A stretch of 16,685 bases of DNA from Pseudomonadota bacterium (GTDB taxonomy: Bacteria; Pseudomonadota; Gammaproteobacteria; Burkholderiales; Burkholderiaceae_D). Position numbers and translations under genes: made by a program. Numbering within the stretch: the first letter of the stretch is position 1; the number at the start of each line of letters is the position of its first letter. Positions 9,260 through 15,734 of the stretch are shown here, piece by piece. The stretch spans positions 1 to 16,685 of the forward strand of contig JAEZLB010000296.1 of assembly GCA_023435945.1 (NCBI GenBank), in the 5' to 3' direction. The notes under the pieces were generated by a model. It did not search any database and was not told the DNA's origin. It was given only the letters and a program-made list of their open reading frames with translations.

Positions 9260-9551
9260 CCGAAAAAAATAAATACCGATGGGCACTTTCCTGCAGGAAT
9301 CGTGTCTCTTAACCGCGGGAAACATTTTAAAGCGCGCCGATATTGAGACAGCGCAAAAGTGAGCAGTCCCACATAAGAATTCGAAGGGTACAGGAGACGA
9401 TTCTCTTTACCATTCGAAAACCTTTGTCTTTGATTAATTCATGGGGAGGACGAATAAGCTGCCGTGACGAGAAACCCGTCCATGCCTCATTGGTTCGGAT
9501 CATCGCTTCGCCCGTTTTCTTGCCGCCTTATTTGCGCTCTCATCGTCATCT
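9260..9551 (+). promoter_or_regulatory. long untranslated leader/intergenic region ahead of the antiporter operon
   Basis: About 290 bases without a convincing gene between the tsaD terminator and the antiporter ATG. It holds a perfect 12-bp palindrome TTCCTGCAGGAA (9288-9299), an inverted repeat TGTCTC/GAGACA (9303-9308 and 9345-9350), the long hairpin at 9380-9418 listed separately, and a bulged stem in which CATG+GACG (9440-9443, 9449-9452) pairs with CGTC+CATG (9477-9484), with GGGAG bulged out. No convincing promoter was identified. I could not match the region to a riboswitch class from memory. Confidence 0.5.
9380..9418 (+). ncRNA. 16-bp hairpin in the antiporter leader (candidate cis-acting RNA)
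   Basis: TTCGAA (9380-9385) pairs with TTCGAA (9413-9418); after one G/A mismatch, GGTA (9387-9390) pairs with TACC (9408-9411); after one bulged C, AGGAGA (9392-9397) pairs with TCTCTT (9402-9407), including one G-U pair, around the loop CGAT. The total is 16 pairs with one mismatch and one bulge. There is no T tract directly after it. It lies 134 bases before the antiporter ATG, so it may be a regulatory leader element; an operator for a DNA-binding protein is the alternative. Confidence 0.5.
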
Positions 9552-10751
9552 ATGACTTCACTCGATTTTCTGCCCTCGTTGCCTGGTTCGCTTAATCTGC
9601 TCACAGCCATCAGCCTGCTGCTGGTGACCGGCATCCTGGGCGCGCGCCTTTTGACGCGCTTCCTGCCGGTTCCGACTATTACCGGTTATGTCATAACGGG
9701 TTTGCTCATCGGCCCCGCGGTATTCGGCTTTGTCAGCACTGCCGCCCTGGATCGCCTCGGCCTTCTGATCGACCTGGCACTGGGCCTGGTGCTGTTTGAA
9801 TTGGGCCGGCGTGTCGATTATCAGTGGCTGCTGCGCGAAAAACGATTATTAATCACCGGTGTCGCAATCAGCCTATGTACTTTTGCCGCGCTATACGGGT
9901 TACTGAAGTGGTTTGGTTTCAGCAACCTGATTGCCAGCATGGGTGCTGCCGTCGCCATGGCAGCCTCACCGGCTGTTGCACTCAGCGTCGTACGGGAAGA
10001 GAAAGCCGAAGGCCAACTAACGGAGCGCATGCTGCACATCGTTGCCATCGGCAATGTTTTTTCCTTCGTCGGATTTTCCATGGGGCTGTCGATATTGCAC
10101 CTGGAGTACGATGCCGGCTGGCATAGTTTCATCCTGCACCCGCTTTACCTATTTATAGGCTCGGTGCTGCTGGGCTGGATCGCCAGTCGCCTGCTGATTC
10201 ATCTGGGCACCTTCATCGGCCGCAACAACCAATCGCAACTGGTATTAACGATCGCGCTGATCGCCGCCACCGTAGGCGTTTCCACCATGCTGAAGCTGTC
10301 GGCATTAATTGCTTTATTGGCATTTGGTATCGCGACTCGCACCCGCAATCCCAAGCATGCGCTGGTGGAAACCGACTTCGGTCCCTACAACGCGCTGCTC
10401 TATGTATTCCTGTTCGTGTTTGCTGGCGCAAAGCTGGAGCTGCGTTATTTCATTGAAATGGCTCCCATCGCTTTGGCCTTCATCGCCTTGCGATTTGCTG
10501 TCACATTCCTGTTCACCACAGGCCTGTCCTCCTTTAACGGACTGTCACTGCGTAAAGGCATGTTGTTGGGTGTGAGTCTGGTTCCGCTATCGGGATTCAA
10601 GGTGATCATGGTCCAACATGCAGCCGGCTTCTATCCGCAGTTCAGCGGCCAGCTGGGAGCACTGATGGTATCCATACTCGTCATACTCGAAATCATCGGT
10701 CCGATCTGCACCCGCTATGCGCTGGTGGCTTCGGGCGAAGCAAAAACTTAA
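9552..10751 (+). CDS. CPA2-like cation/proton antiporter membrane protein, no regulatory domain
   Basis: 399 aa, almost wholly hydrophobic, with about 11-12 predicted membrane helices. The first half has ITGYVITGLLIGPAVFGF (about 43-60) and DLALGLVLFELGR (about 74-86), both typical of Kef/NapA-type (CPA2) exchangers. The protein ends after the membrane domain: no RCK/KTN nucleotide-binding domain as in KefB or KefC. At the position of the Kef helix motif LFQD, this protein reads HIVAIGN, with Asn168 in place of the usual Asp, so ordinary cation/proton exchange is not assured. The ATG has no good ribosome binding site. Its stop lies 12 nt before the next gene's ATG, so the two are co-transcribed. 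Substrate unknown; the family placement is from motifs only. Confidence 0.85.
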   Translation: MTSLDFLPSLPGSLNLLTAISLLLVTGILGARLLTRFLPVPTITGYVITGLLIGPAVFGFVSTAALDRLGLLIDLALGLVLFELGRRVDYQWLLREKRLLITGVAISLCTFAALYGLLKWFGFSNLIASMGAAVAMAASPAVALSVVREEKAEGQLTERMLHIVAIGNVFSFVGFSMGLSILHLEYDAGWHSFILHPLYLFIGSVLLGWIASRLLIHLGTFIGRNNQSQLVLTIALIAATVGVSTMLKLSALIALLAFGIATRTRNPKHALVETDFGPYNALLYVFLFVFAGAKLELRYFIEMAPIALAFIALRFAVTFLFTTGLSSFNGLSLRKGMLLGVSLVPLSGFKVIMVQHAAGFYPQFSGQLGALMVSILVILEIIGPICTRYALVASGEAKT

Positions 10752-10763
10752 TTGGGAATAATC

Positions 10764-11876
10764 ATGCTGGACTTCACGTCATCCACGCCGCTGACCATGG
10801 GCGTCGAACTGGAACTGCAGATCGTCAACCGGCGCGACTACAACCTGACACGTGGTTCCAGTGACTTGCTGGAAGTACTGAAAAAGAAAAAGCACAACTA
10901 CGACATCAAGCCGGAAATCACCGAGAGCATGATAGAAATCGCGACCTCGGTGCATACCCGTCATGCGGAAATGCTGGACGAGCTGCGTGCCATTCATGGT
11001 TTATTGGTCAGCGCTGCCGATCAGATCAATGTCGGCCTGGCGGGCGGCGGCGCCCATCTTTTCCAGCAATGGGACAACCAGCGCATTTATCCGACCGACC
11101 GCTACAAGCTGGTATCGGAGCTATACGGCTATCTGGCCAAGCAGTTCACGGTCTTCGGCCAGCATATCCACATCGGTTGCGAAAACGGCGATGAAGCCGT
11201 GCGGCTGGTTCACCTGCTGGCCCGCTATATTCCGCACTTCATCGCGCTGTCGGCTTCATCGCCGTTTTATCAGGGCGTCGACACCAGCTTCCAGTCATCC
11301 CGTCTTACCTCCATCAACGCATTCCCGCTGTCAGGCTGCATGCCGTTTGTCACCGATTGGGATGCCTTCAATGCCTATTTCAATAAAATGGCGGAGCTGA
11401 AGATCGTCGCCAGCATGAAGGACTTTTACTGGGATATCCGTCCGAAACCGGAATACGGCACGGTGGAAATCCGTGTCTGTGATACACCCCTGAAAATCGA
11501 AACCGCGGTGGCGCTGGGCGCTTATGCACAAACACTGGCCAAGTACATTTTCGAACATCGCGAACTGGCGCCGGAGCAACATGTTTATCTGCCATACAGC
11601 TACAACCGTTTCCAGGCCTGCCGTTTCGGCCTGGAAGGCGTCATGGTCAATTCCGCCGACGGCCAGCAATTCGTGATCCGCGACGACATTCTTCGCACTT
11701 TCACCATGCTGGAAGATACCGCCAAAGAACTGGGTAATACCGATGCGCTGGACTACTTGCGCCAGCGTGTGCTGAACAGTGAAGCGGACTCACGCTGGCT
11801 GCGCGAGCGCTCCGAGCAGTCGGGCTCACTGAGCGATGTGGTACGCCAGCAAAGCGAGTTGTGGATGGCTCGCTGA
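10764..11876 (+). CDS. GCS2/YbdK-type carboxylate-amine ligase (glutamate-cysteine ligase-like)
   Basis: 370 aa, the usual length for YbdK-family ligases, which join a carboxylate (often glutamate) to an amine using ATP; E. coli YbdK has weak glutamate-cysteine ligase activity, and the physiological substrate is usually unknown. Family motifs: MGVELELQIV (12-21), GGGAHLF (about 94-100), QHIHIG (133-138), and DIRPKPEYGTVEIRVCDTPL in the second half. A TTG at 10752 would add four residues; the ATG at 10764 with GGGA about 6 nt ahead is preferred. It follows the antiporter after 12 nt. Downstream, a T7 run (11926-11932, inside the convergent plsY end) after an imperfect hairpin might terminate it. 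Confidence 0.88.
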   Translation: MLDFTSSTPLTMGVELELQIVNRRDYNLTRGSSDLLEVLKKKKHNYDIKPEITESMIEIATSVHTRHAEMLDELRAIHGLLVSAADQINVGLAGGGAHLFQQWDNQRIYPTDRYKLVSELYGYLAKQFTVFGQHIHIGCENGDEAVRLVHLLARYIPHFIALSASSPFYQGVDTSFQSSRLTSINAFPLSGCMPFVTDWDAFNAYFNKMAELKIVASMKDFYWDIRPKPEYGTVEIRVCDTPLKIETAVALGAYAQTLAKYIFEHRELAPEQHVYLPYSYNRFQACRFGLEGVMVNSADGQQFVIRDDILRTFTMLEDTAKELGNTDALDYLRQRVLNSEADSRWLRERSEQSGSLSDVVRQQSELWMAR

Positions 11877-11920
11877 AGCGGGCCTTGGGTGCATTCAACC
11901 GTACATCAAGCCGGCATCGC

Positions 11921-12529
11921 TCAGGTTTTTTTCTTGCTGCCGATACGGCTTTCCTTGCCTGCAATCAGATTGCTGATATTGCTGCGATGGCGATAAATCA
12001 GCAGCAGGCTCATGAAGAAGGTGGCCACCCAGACCGGGCCGAAGCCGAATAAAAGCCCGTAGTAAAAAGGTGCGAAAACGCTGGCGACCAAGGCTGCCAG
12101 CGACGAATAACGGAAAGCATAGGCCACGATCAGCCAGGTCACCAGCGTCGCCAGGCCCAGCCACACATTAATGCCCAGCAGCACGCCCAGTGCCGTTGCC
12201 ACACCCTTGCCGCCCTTGAAGCGGAAGAACACCGGCCACAGATGACCGCAGAAAACGGCGAAGGCCACCAGTGCAATGCCCTGCTCGCCAATGCCATAAT
12301 CAGCCCCGTATGTTTTGACCAGCCATACAGCCACCCATCCCTTGAGGCAGTCGCCCAGCAAGGTCGCGATCGCAGCCTTCTTGCTGCCGCTGCGAAGCAC
12401 ATTGGTTGCGCCCGGATTCTTGGAACCGTAACTGCGCGGATCGGCCAGCCCGAACAATTTGCTGACGATGACCGCGAACGAAATCGAACCCAGCAGATAG
12501 GCGGCGATGGTAAATAACAGAATATTCAT
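11921..12529 (-). CDS. plsY: acyl-phosphate glycerol-3-phosphate acyltransferase PlsY
   Basis: 202 aa inner-membrane enzyme moving an acyl group from acyl-phosphate to glycerol 3-phosphate, the first step of phospholipid synthesis (partner PlsX, not in this window). About five membrane helices. The family motifs are present: [16 protein letters not shown] near 12-27, [19 protein letters not shown] near 30-48, and [21 protein letters not shown] near 95-115. The C-terminus is basic (GSKKKT), as expected for a cytoplasmic tail. A good ribosome binding site (GAGGAG) lies 5-6 nt before the ATG. It follows ybaK by 60 nt; the gap carries two hairpins. It converges on the YbdK-type ligase gene with 44 nt between them. 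Confidence 0.96.
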   Translation of the reverse strand: MNILLFTIAAYLLGSISFAVIVSKLFGLADPRSYGSKNPGATNVLRSGSKKAAIATLLGDCLKGWVAVWLVKTYGADYGIGEQGIALVAFAVFCGHLWPVFFRFKGGKGVATALGVLLGINVWLGLATLVTWLIVAYAFRYSSLAALVASVFAPFYYGLLFGFGPVWVATFFMSLLLIYRHRSNISNLIAGKESRIGSKKKT

Positions 12530-12539
12530 ATTCTCCTCG

Positions 12540-12584
12540 TGATCCGTTTGGATCCACTTGTTCTTAAGCCGCGAAACCGCGGCT
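12540..12584 (-). repeat. two adjacent hairpins between ybaK and plsY
   Basis: AGCCGCG (12567-12573) and CGCGGCT (12578-12584) form a perfect 7-bp stem with a 4-base loop. Beside it, GATCC and GGATC pair around a 4-base loop within 12540-12556. No T run follows either on the minus strand, so these probably shape or stabilise the ybaK-plsY mRNA rather than end it. Confidence 0.6.
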
Positions 12585-12589
12585 ATCCT

Positions 12590-13081
12590 TTATTCATCGA
12601 TGGCGCAGTTCACCGCCGTCAACGGCAGCAGCCCGGATAACTGCCTGGGATCCAGCCCCACCAGGAAACCGCGGCGCCCGCCATTGATATAAATCCTGTC
12701 CAGCTCAAGAATGCTCTGCTCTGCATAAACCGGCATGGCCTTGCGGGTATTGAAAGGCGATGTACCACCGACCAGATAGCCAGAATGGCGATTAGCCACC
12801 TCTGGCTTGCAGGGCTCCACGGATTTACAACCGATCTGGCGAGCCAGGTTCTTGGTCGACACCTTCTTGTCGCCGTGCATGAGCACAATCAGCGGGCGCG
12901 CCGCTTCGTCCTGCATGATCAGCGTCTTGACCACCACGTGCTCATCCACCCCCAGCTCTCTGGCAGAGACTGCGGTGCCGCCGTGTTCTTCATATTCGTA
13001 CGGATGCTCCGAAAAATCGACGCCCCGCTGGCGCAGGAACTGCGTGGCCGGCGTCTCGGAAACATGTCCTTTTTTTGCCAT
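12590..13081 (-). CDS. ybaK: Cys-tRNA(Pro)/Cys-tRNA deacylase YbaK (EbsC family)
   Basis: 163 aa, full length. Hydrolyses cysteine wrongly attached to tRNA(Pro) by prolyl-tRNA synthetase, acting in trans on the released or synthetase-bound tRNA. Evidence: the conserved lysine in VVVKTLIMQ (Lys52, equivalent to the essential Lys of H. influenzae YbaK), HGDKKVSTKNLAR near 69-81, and the GGTSPFNTRKAMPVY loop at 105-119. The ATG at 13081 has AGGG about 5 nt ahead. It is downstream of xerD on the same strand after a 135-nt gap; a possible -10 (CATAAT) is weak. Confidence 0.93.
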   Translation of the reverse strand: MAKKGHVSETPATQFLRQRGVDFSEHPYEYEEHGGTAVSARELGVDEHVVVKTLIMQDEAARPLIVLMHGDKKVSTKNLARQIGCKSVEPCKPEVANRHSGYLVGGTSPFNTRKAMPVYAEQSILELDRIYINGGRRGFLVGLDPRQLSGLLPLTAVNCAIDE

Positions 13082-13216
13082 GAACCCTTGCTTCCAATTT
13101 AAAACAGGACGCCATTATGCAATAGGTCTGCCTGTCGCCGCACGGCTTTATTCCGGATATGCCTACACTTCACCAACAGGAATTGTGCGCAGGTGCACAA
13201 GCCGCGTCACGGCATA

Positions 13217-14161
13217 TCAGCCACGCGGATGATGCTGCGCATGCAGTTTTTTCAGTCGTTCCCTGGCCACATGCGTATAAATCTGGGTGGTGGAAATATC
13301 TGCGTGCCCCAGCAACATTTGCACCACGCGCAGGTCGGCGCCGTGATTAAGCAAATGCGTGGCAAAGGCGTGACGCAGCGTGTGCGGTGACAAGGGGGCA
13401 TGAATACCGGCGGCCGCGGCATGCTTTTTTACCAAGGTCCAGAACATCTGTCGTGTCATCGGCCCACCGCGCGCGGTGACAAACAGTGCATCGTTCTGCT
13501 GTCCATTGAGGATCTGGGACCGCGCCTCTTCCATGTAACGGGCAATCCAGCTCCGCGCTTCTTCGCCAAACGGCACCAGCCGGGTCTTGCTGCCCTTGCC
13601 GGTGATACGCAGCACACCTTCCTGCATGCCCACCTCCACCCATTTGAGCAGCACCAGCTCCGACACGCGCAGGCCACTTGCATACATCAGTTCCAGCATG
13701 GTGCGGTCACGCAGCCCCAGCGGCGTAGCGATGTCAGGAGCCGCTAGCAGGGATTCCACTTGCGCTTCGGTCAGGGTTTTGGGATGGCGCGGCGCCTGCT
13801 TGGCGGATTTCATGCGCAAACAGGGATCAGTGCTGATCCGATTCTGTCGCAGGCCCAGCTGGTAGAAGCGCTTTAATGCAGCGAGCCTGCGATTGGCCGA
13901 GGTCGCCTTGGTCTCGGCATGGCGGGCCGAGAAATAGGCATTCAAGTCCTGTGCCTGGACATCATAGAGCTGCCTGCCACGCTCGGATTGCAGCCAGCGC
14001 GCAAACAGCGTGAGATCGCGCCGATAGGCATCGAGAGAATTTTTCGCCAGCCCATCTTCCAGCCACAAGGTATCGCAAAACGCGTCGATATCGGCCTGGC
14101 TGGCTAGCGGCTCAGCGATGCTCTCACCGCGACCCTTCTTTCTTTTTTCACCGACTGCCAT
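13217..14161 (-). CDS. xerD: tyrosine recombinase XerD
   Basis: 314 aa. With XerC it resolves chromosome dimers at dif during cell division, coordinated by FtsK. The N-terminal SAM-like domain (about 20-115) includes DGLAKNSLDAYRRDLTLFARWL. The catalytic domain keeps all residues: Arg165 (ASGLRVSEL), Lys189 (GKGSKTR), His260 and Arg263 (SPHTLRHAFATHLL), His286 (LGHADISTTQIYTHV) and the nucleophile Tyr295. An ATG at 14179 would add six residues; 14161 is preferred because AAGGTG lies about 9 nt ahead. Its start overlaps the end of ogt by 14 nt, suggesting translational coupling. XerD rather than XerC is judged from overall resemblance, with some uncertainty. Confidence 0.93.
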   Translation of the reverse strand: MAVGEKRKKGRGESIAEPLASQADIDAFCDTLWLEDGLAKNSLDAYRRDLTLFARWLQSERGRQLYDVQAQDLNAYFSARHAETKATSANRRLAALKRFYQLGLRQNRISTDPCLRMKSAKQAPRHPKTLTEAQVESLLAAPDIATPLGLRDRTMLELMYASGLRVSELVLLKWVEVGMQEGVLRITGKGSKTRLVPFGEEARSWIARYMEEARSQILNGQQNDALFVTARGGPMTRQMFWTLVKKHAAAAGIHAPLSPHTLRHAFATHLLNHGADLRVVQMLLGHADISTTQIYTHVARERLKKLHAQHHPRG

Positions 14162-14651
14162 AATCCGTAACACCTTCATGTGCCAGCAGCCAGCGTTTTA
14201 CGCCAAGATGAAAGCCGCTGGTGTCATCACTGTTGGAGAATCCACCCAGCCCTCCGGTGGCCGTCACGCGATGGCAGGGAATGATGATGGGATACCAGTT
14301 GGCGCCACAGGCCTGCCCCACGGCGCGCGGCGCGGAGCCGATGCGGCGCGCCACCTGCCCATAGGTCAGCACTTCGCCACGCGGAATCGAGGAAATCGTA
14401 TCCCACACCTTGTTCTGAAAAGCGGTGCCGACCGGGGCGAGCGGCAGTTCAAAACGAAAATCGGGTTCCGTGAAATAGCGCTGGATCTGGGAAGCCACGC
14501 GCTCGGCGATCGCATCGGTCGGATCTTTTTCCGGATAGGCTCTTGGCAGATAGACCAGTTCTTTCACCAGCCCATCGCCGGTGCGTATGCCGATTGCGCC
14601 AAAAGGGGCGGCAATCACGGCGGAGAAAACATCTGCAAGTACGGATTTCAT
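14148..14651 (-). CDS. ogt: methylated-DNA-[protein]-cysteine S-methyltransferase
   Basis: 167 aa suicide repair enzyme taking alkyl groups from O6-alkylguanine. The active-site motif IIPCHRV places the acceptor at Cys126; the helix-turn-helix lies around 94-118 (LTYGQVARRIGSAPRAVGQA), with Arg109 as the base-flipping arginine; FHLGVKRWLLAHEG near the end is also typical. No Ada domain, so it is the stand-alone Ogt/MGMT type. The minus-strand frame stays open much further upstream, opposite the AEC gene, but family homology begins at MKSVLADVF; the ATG at 14651 has no ribosome binding site, consistent with a leaderless transcript from the promoter noted next to it. The gene ends inside the xerD start. 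Confidence 0.94.
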   Translation of the reverse strand: MKSVLADVFSAVIAAPFGAIGIRTGDGLVKELVYLPRAYPEKDPTDAIAERVASQIQRYFTEPDFRFELPLAPVGTAFQNKVWDTISSIPRGEVLTYGQVARRIGSAPRAVGQACGANWYPIIIPCHRVTATGGLGGFSNSDDTSGFHLGVKRWLLAHEGVTDYGSR

Positions 14652-14657
14652 CGCGCT

Positions 14658-14688
14658 AGCATAAAACAATTCCGGTCTCACCTGTAAA
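14658..14688 (-). promoter_or_regulatory. possible leaderless promoter of ogt
   Basis: Minus strand: TTTACA (14683-14688) as -35 and TATGCT (14658-14663) as -10 with a 19-bp spacer, slightly long. The -10 ends 6 nt before the ogt ATG, so transcription would start at or beside the ATG. That fits the absence of a ribosome binding site. Confidence 0.35.
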
Positions 14689-14732
14689 GCTGGCAAGGAA
14701 GCGAACGTCCGTGCCACAATTGGAACATTCTT

Positions 14733-14788
14733 CCGCCAAACCAGGCCTGGCTTTCTGTAGAATGAAAGCCTTGCATAACGTTTGGCGG
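14733..14788. repeat. nested inverted repeats in the ogt/AEC divergent region
   Basis: Outer arms CCGCCAAAC (14733-14741) and GTTTGGCGG (14780-14788) are a perfect 9-bp inverted repeat. Inside are the palindrome CCAGGCCTGG (14741-14750) and a perfect 7-bp hairpin GGCTTTC (14749-14755)/GAAAGCC (14764-14770). The inner loop holds TAGAAT (14758-14763), the best -10 candidate for the AEC gene, with a poor -35. A repressor operator over the promoter is one reading. Confidence 0.7.
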
Positions 14789-14828
14789 CATTGTCCGCCT
14801 GGATTTGCCTCTCTCTGCATCTTCTTGC

Positions 14829-15719
14829 ATGTCTATCGCTACCATCCTGCTTCCGGATTTCGCGCTGATCTTGATCGGTTTCGCGCTGTTTCGCTATACC
14901 GACTGGGGTCCCGCCTTCTGGACCGGGCTGGAAAAGCTGATTTATTTCATCCTCTTCCCTGCACTGCTGTTTTACAGCACCTCGCGTGCACCGCTTGATT
15001 TCGATAGCACCAGCAAGCTGATTCAGGTGGCAATGCTGGCGGTTTTGTCCGGTATCGCGCTGGGCTGGCTGGCCAAACCGCTGTTTCGCGTTGGGCCCAT
15101 GGTGTTTGAATCGGGCGTGCAAACGGCATTTCGTTTCAATTCTTATATCTCGCTGGCCGTTGCGTCGCGCCTGGGGGGCGACGAAGGCACGGCACTGATG
15201 GGCCTGATCATCGGCTTTGCCGTACCCACCTGCAATTTCGCCGCCGTACATGCACTGGCTCATCGCAGCGGCGGGCTGCTGCGTGAAGTCATGCGCAATC
15301 CCCTGCTCCTCGCAACCGCCGGGGGTTTGTTATTTAATGTATCAGGCCTGCAGTTGCCGGAGGTCGGCCACCTGATACTGGTGCGGCTGGGTAATGCCTC
15401 GATTGCATTGGGCCTGATCGCCGTGGGTGCAGGCCTGCGCCTCGCCGGCAACAGCGAGGCACGTGGCATCGGCTCTTATTTCCTGGCTGTGAAGCTGCTG
15501 GCCGTGCCGGCTATCACTTATGTGGCGGGGACCTGGATAGGACTGCCGCCGCTGCAGTTGCAGATCGTGGTGATGTTCGCCGCGCTGCCCACAGCTTCCA
15601 GCGCCTATGTGCTGGCGGTGCGCATGGGCGGTAACGGGCCGCTGGTGGCCTTTTTGATTTCCGCCAGCACCGTCTTGTCGCTGTTCACCCTGCCCTTGTG
15701 GTTATCGCTGGTGCTGTAG
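14829..15719 (+). CDS. AEC-family (auxin efflux carrier-like) transporter
   Basis: 296 aa integral membrane protein with about 10 predicted helices in two halves, as in the AEC family (bacterial members carry malate, malonate and other organic anions; substrate here unknown). The N-terminus IATILLPDFALILIGFALFR and the FPALLFYSTSRAPLDF loop near 50-65 fit the family; AFRFNSYISLAVASRLGG and MFAALPTASSAYVLAVRMGG are its usual conserved stretches in the first and second halves. A TTG at 14805 would add eight residues; the ATG at 14829 is used though no ribosome binding site is seen. Divergent from ogt; converges on queG with 15 nt between stops. Confidence 0.92.
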   Translation: MSIATILLPDFALILIGFALFRYTDWGPAFWTGLEKLIYFILFPALLFYSTSRAPLDFDSTSKLIQVAMLAVLSGIALGWLAKPLFRVGPMVFESGVQTAFRFNSYISLAVASRLGGDEGTALMGLIIGFAVPTCNFAAVHALAHRSGGLLREVMRNPLLLATAGGLLFNVSGLQLPEVGHLILVRLGNASIALGLIAVGAGLRLAGNSEARGIGSYFLAVKLLAVPAITYVAGTWIGLPPLQLQIVVMFAALPTASSAYVLAVRMGGNGPLVAFLISASTVLSLFTLPLWLSLVL

Positions 15720-15734
15720 CGGCTACTACCGGGC

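Noticed and set aside
9260..9551. Known riboswitch (yybP-ykoY, nhaA-type, ydaO)
   Set aside because: Remembered conserved motifs of these classes were looked for and not found; only an unclassified hairpin is reported.
9343..9555. 70-codon basic ORF before the antiporter
   Set aside because: TTG start without a ribosome binding site, no recognisable motif, and it covers the long hairpin; its 4-nt overlap with the antiporter ATG is probably chance.
13183..13200. TTGTGC/GCACAA hairpin after xerD as a terminator
   Set aside because: Six-base stem with no T tract on either strand, so not reported as a terminator.
14652..15263. 200-residue N-terminal extension of the Ogt frame
   Set aside because: It runs antisense to the AEC transporter and contains no Ogt-family sequence; homology starts at the ATG at 14651.
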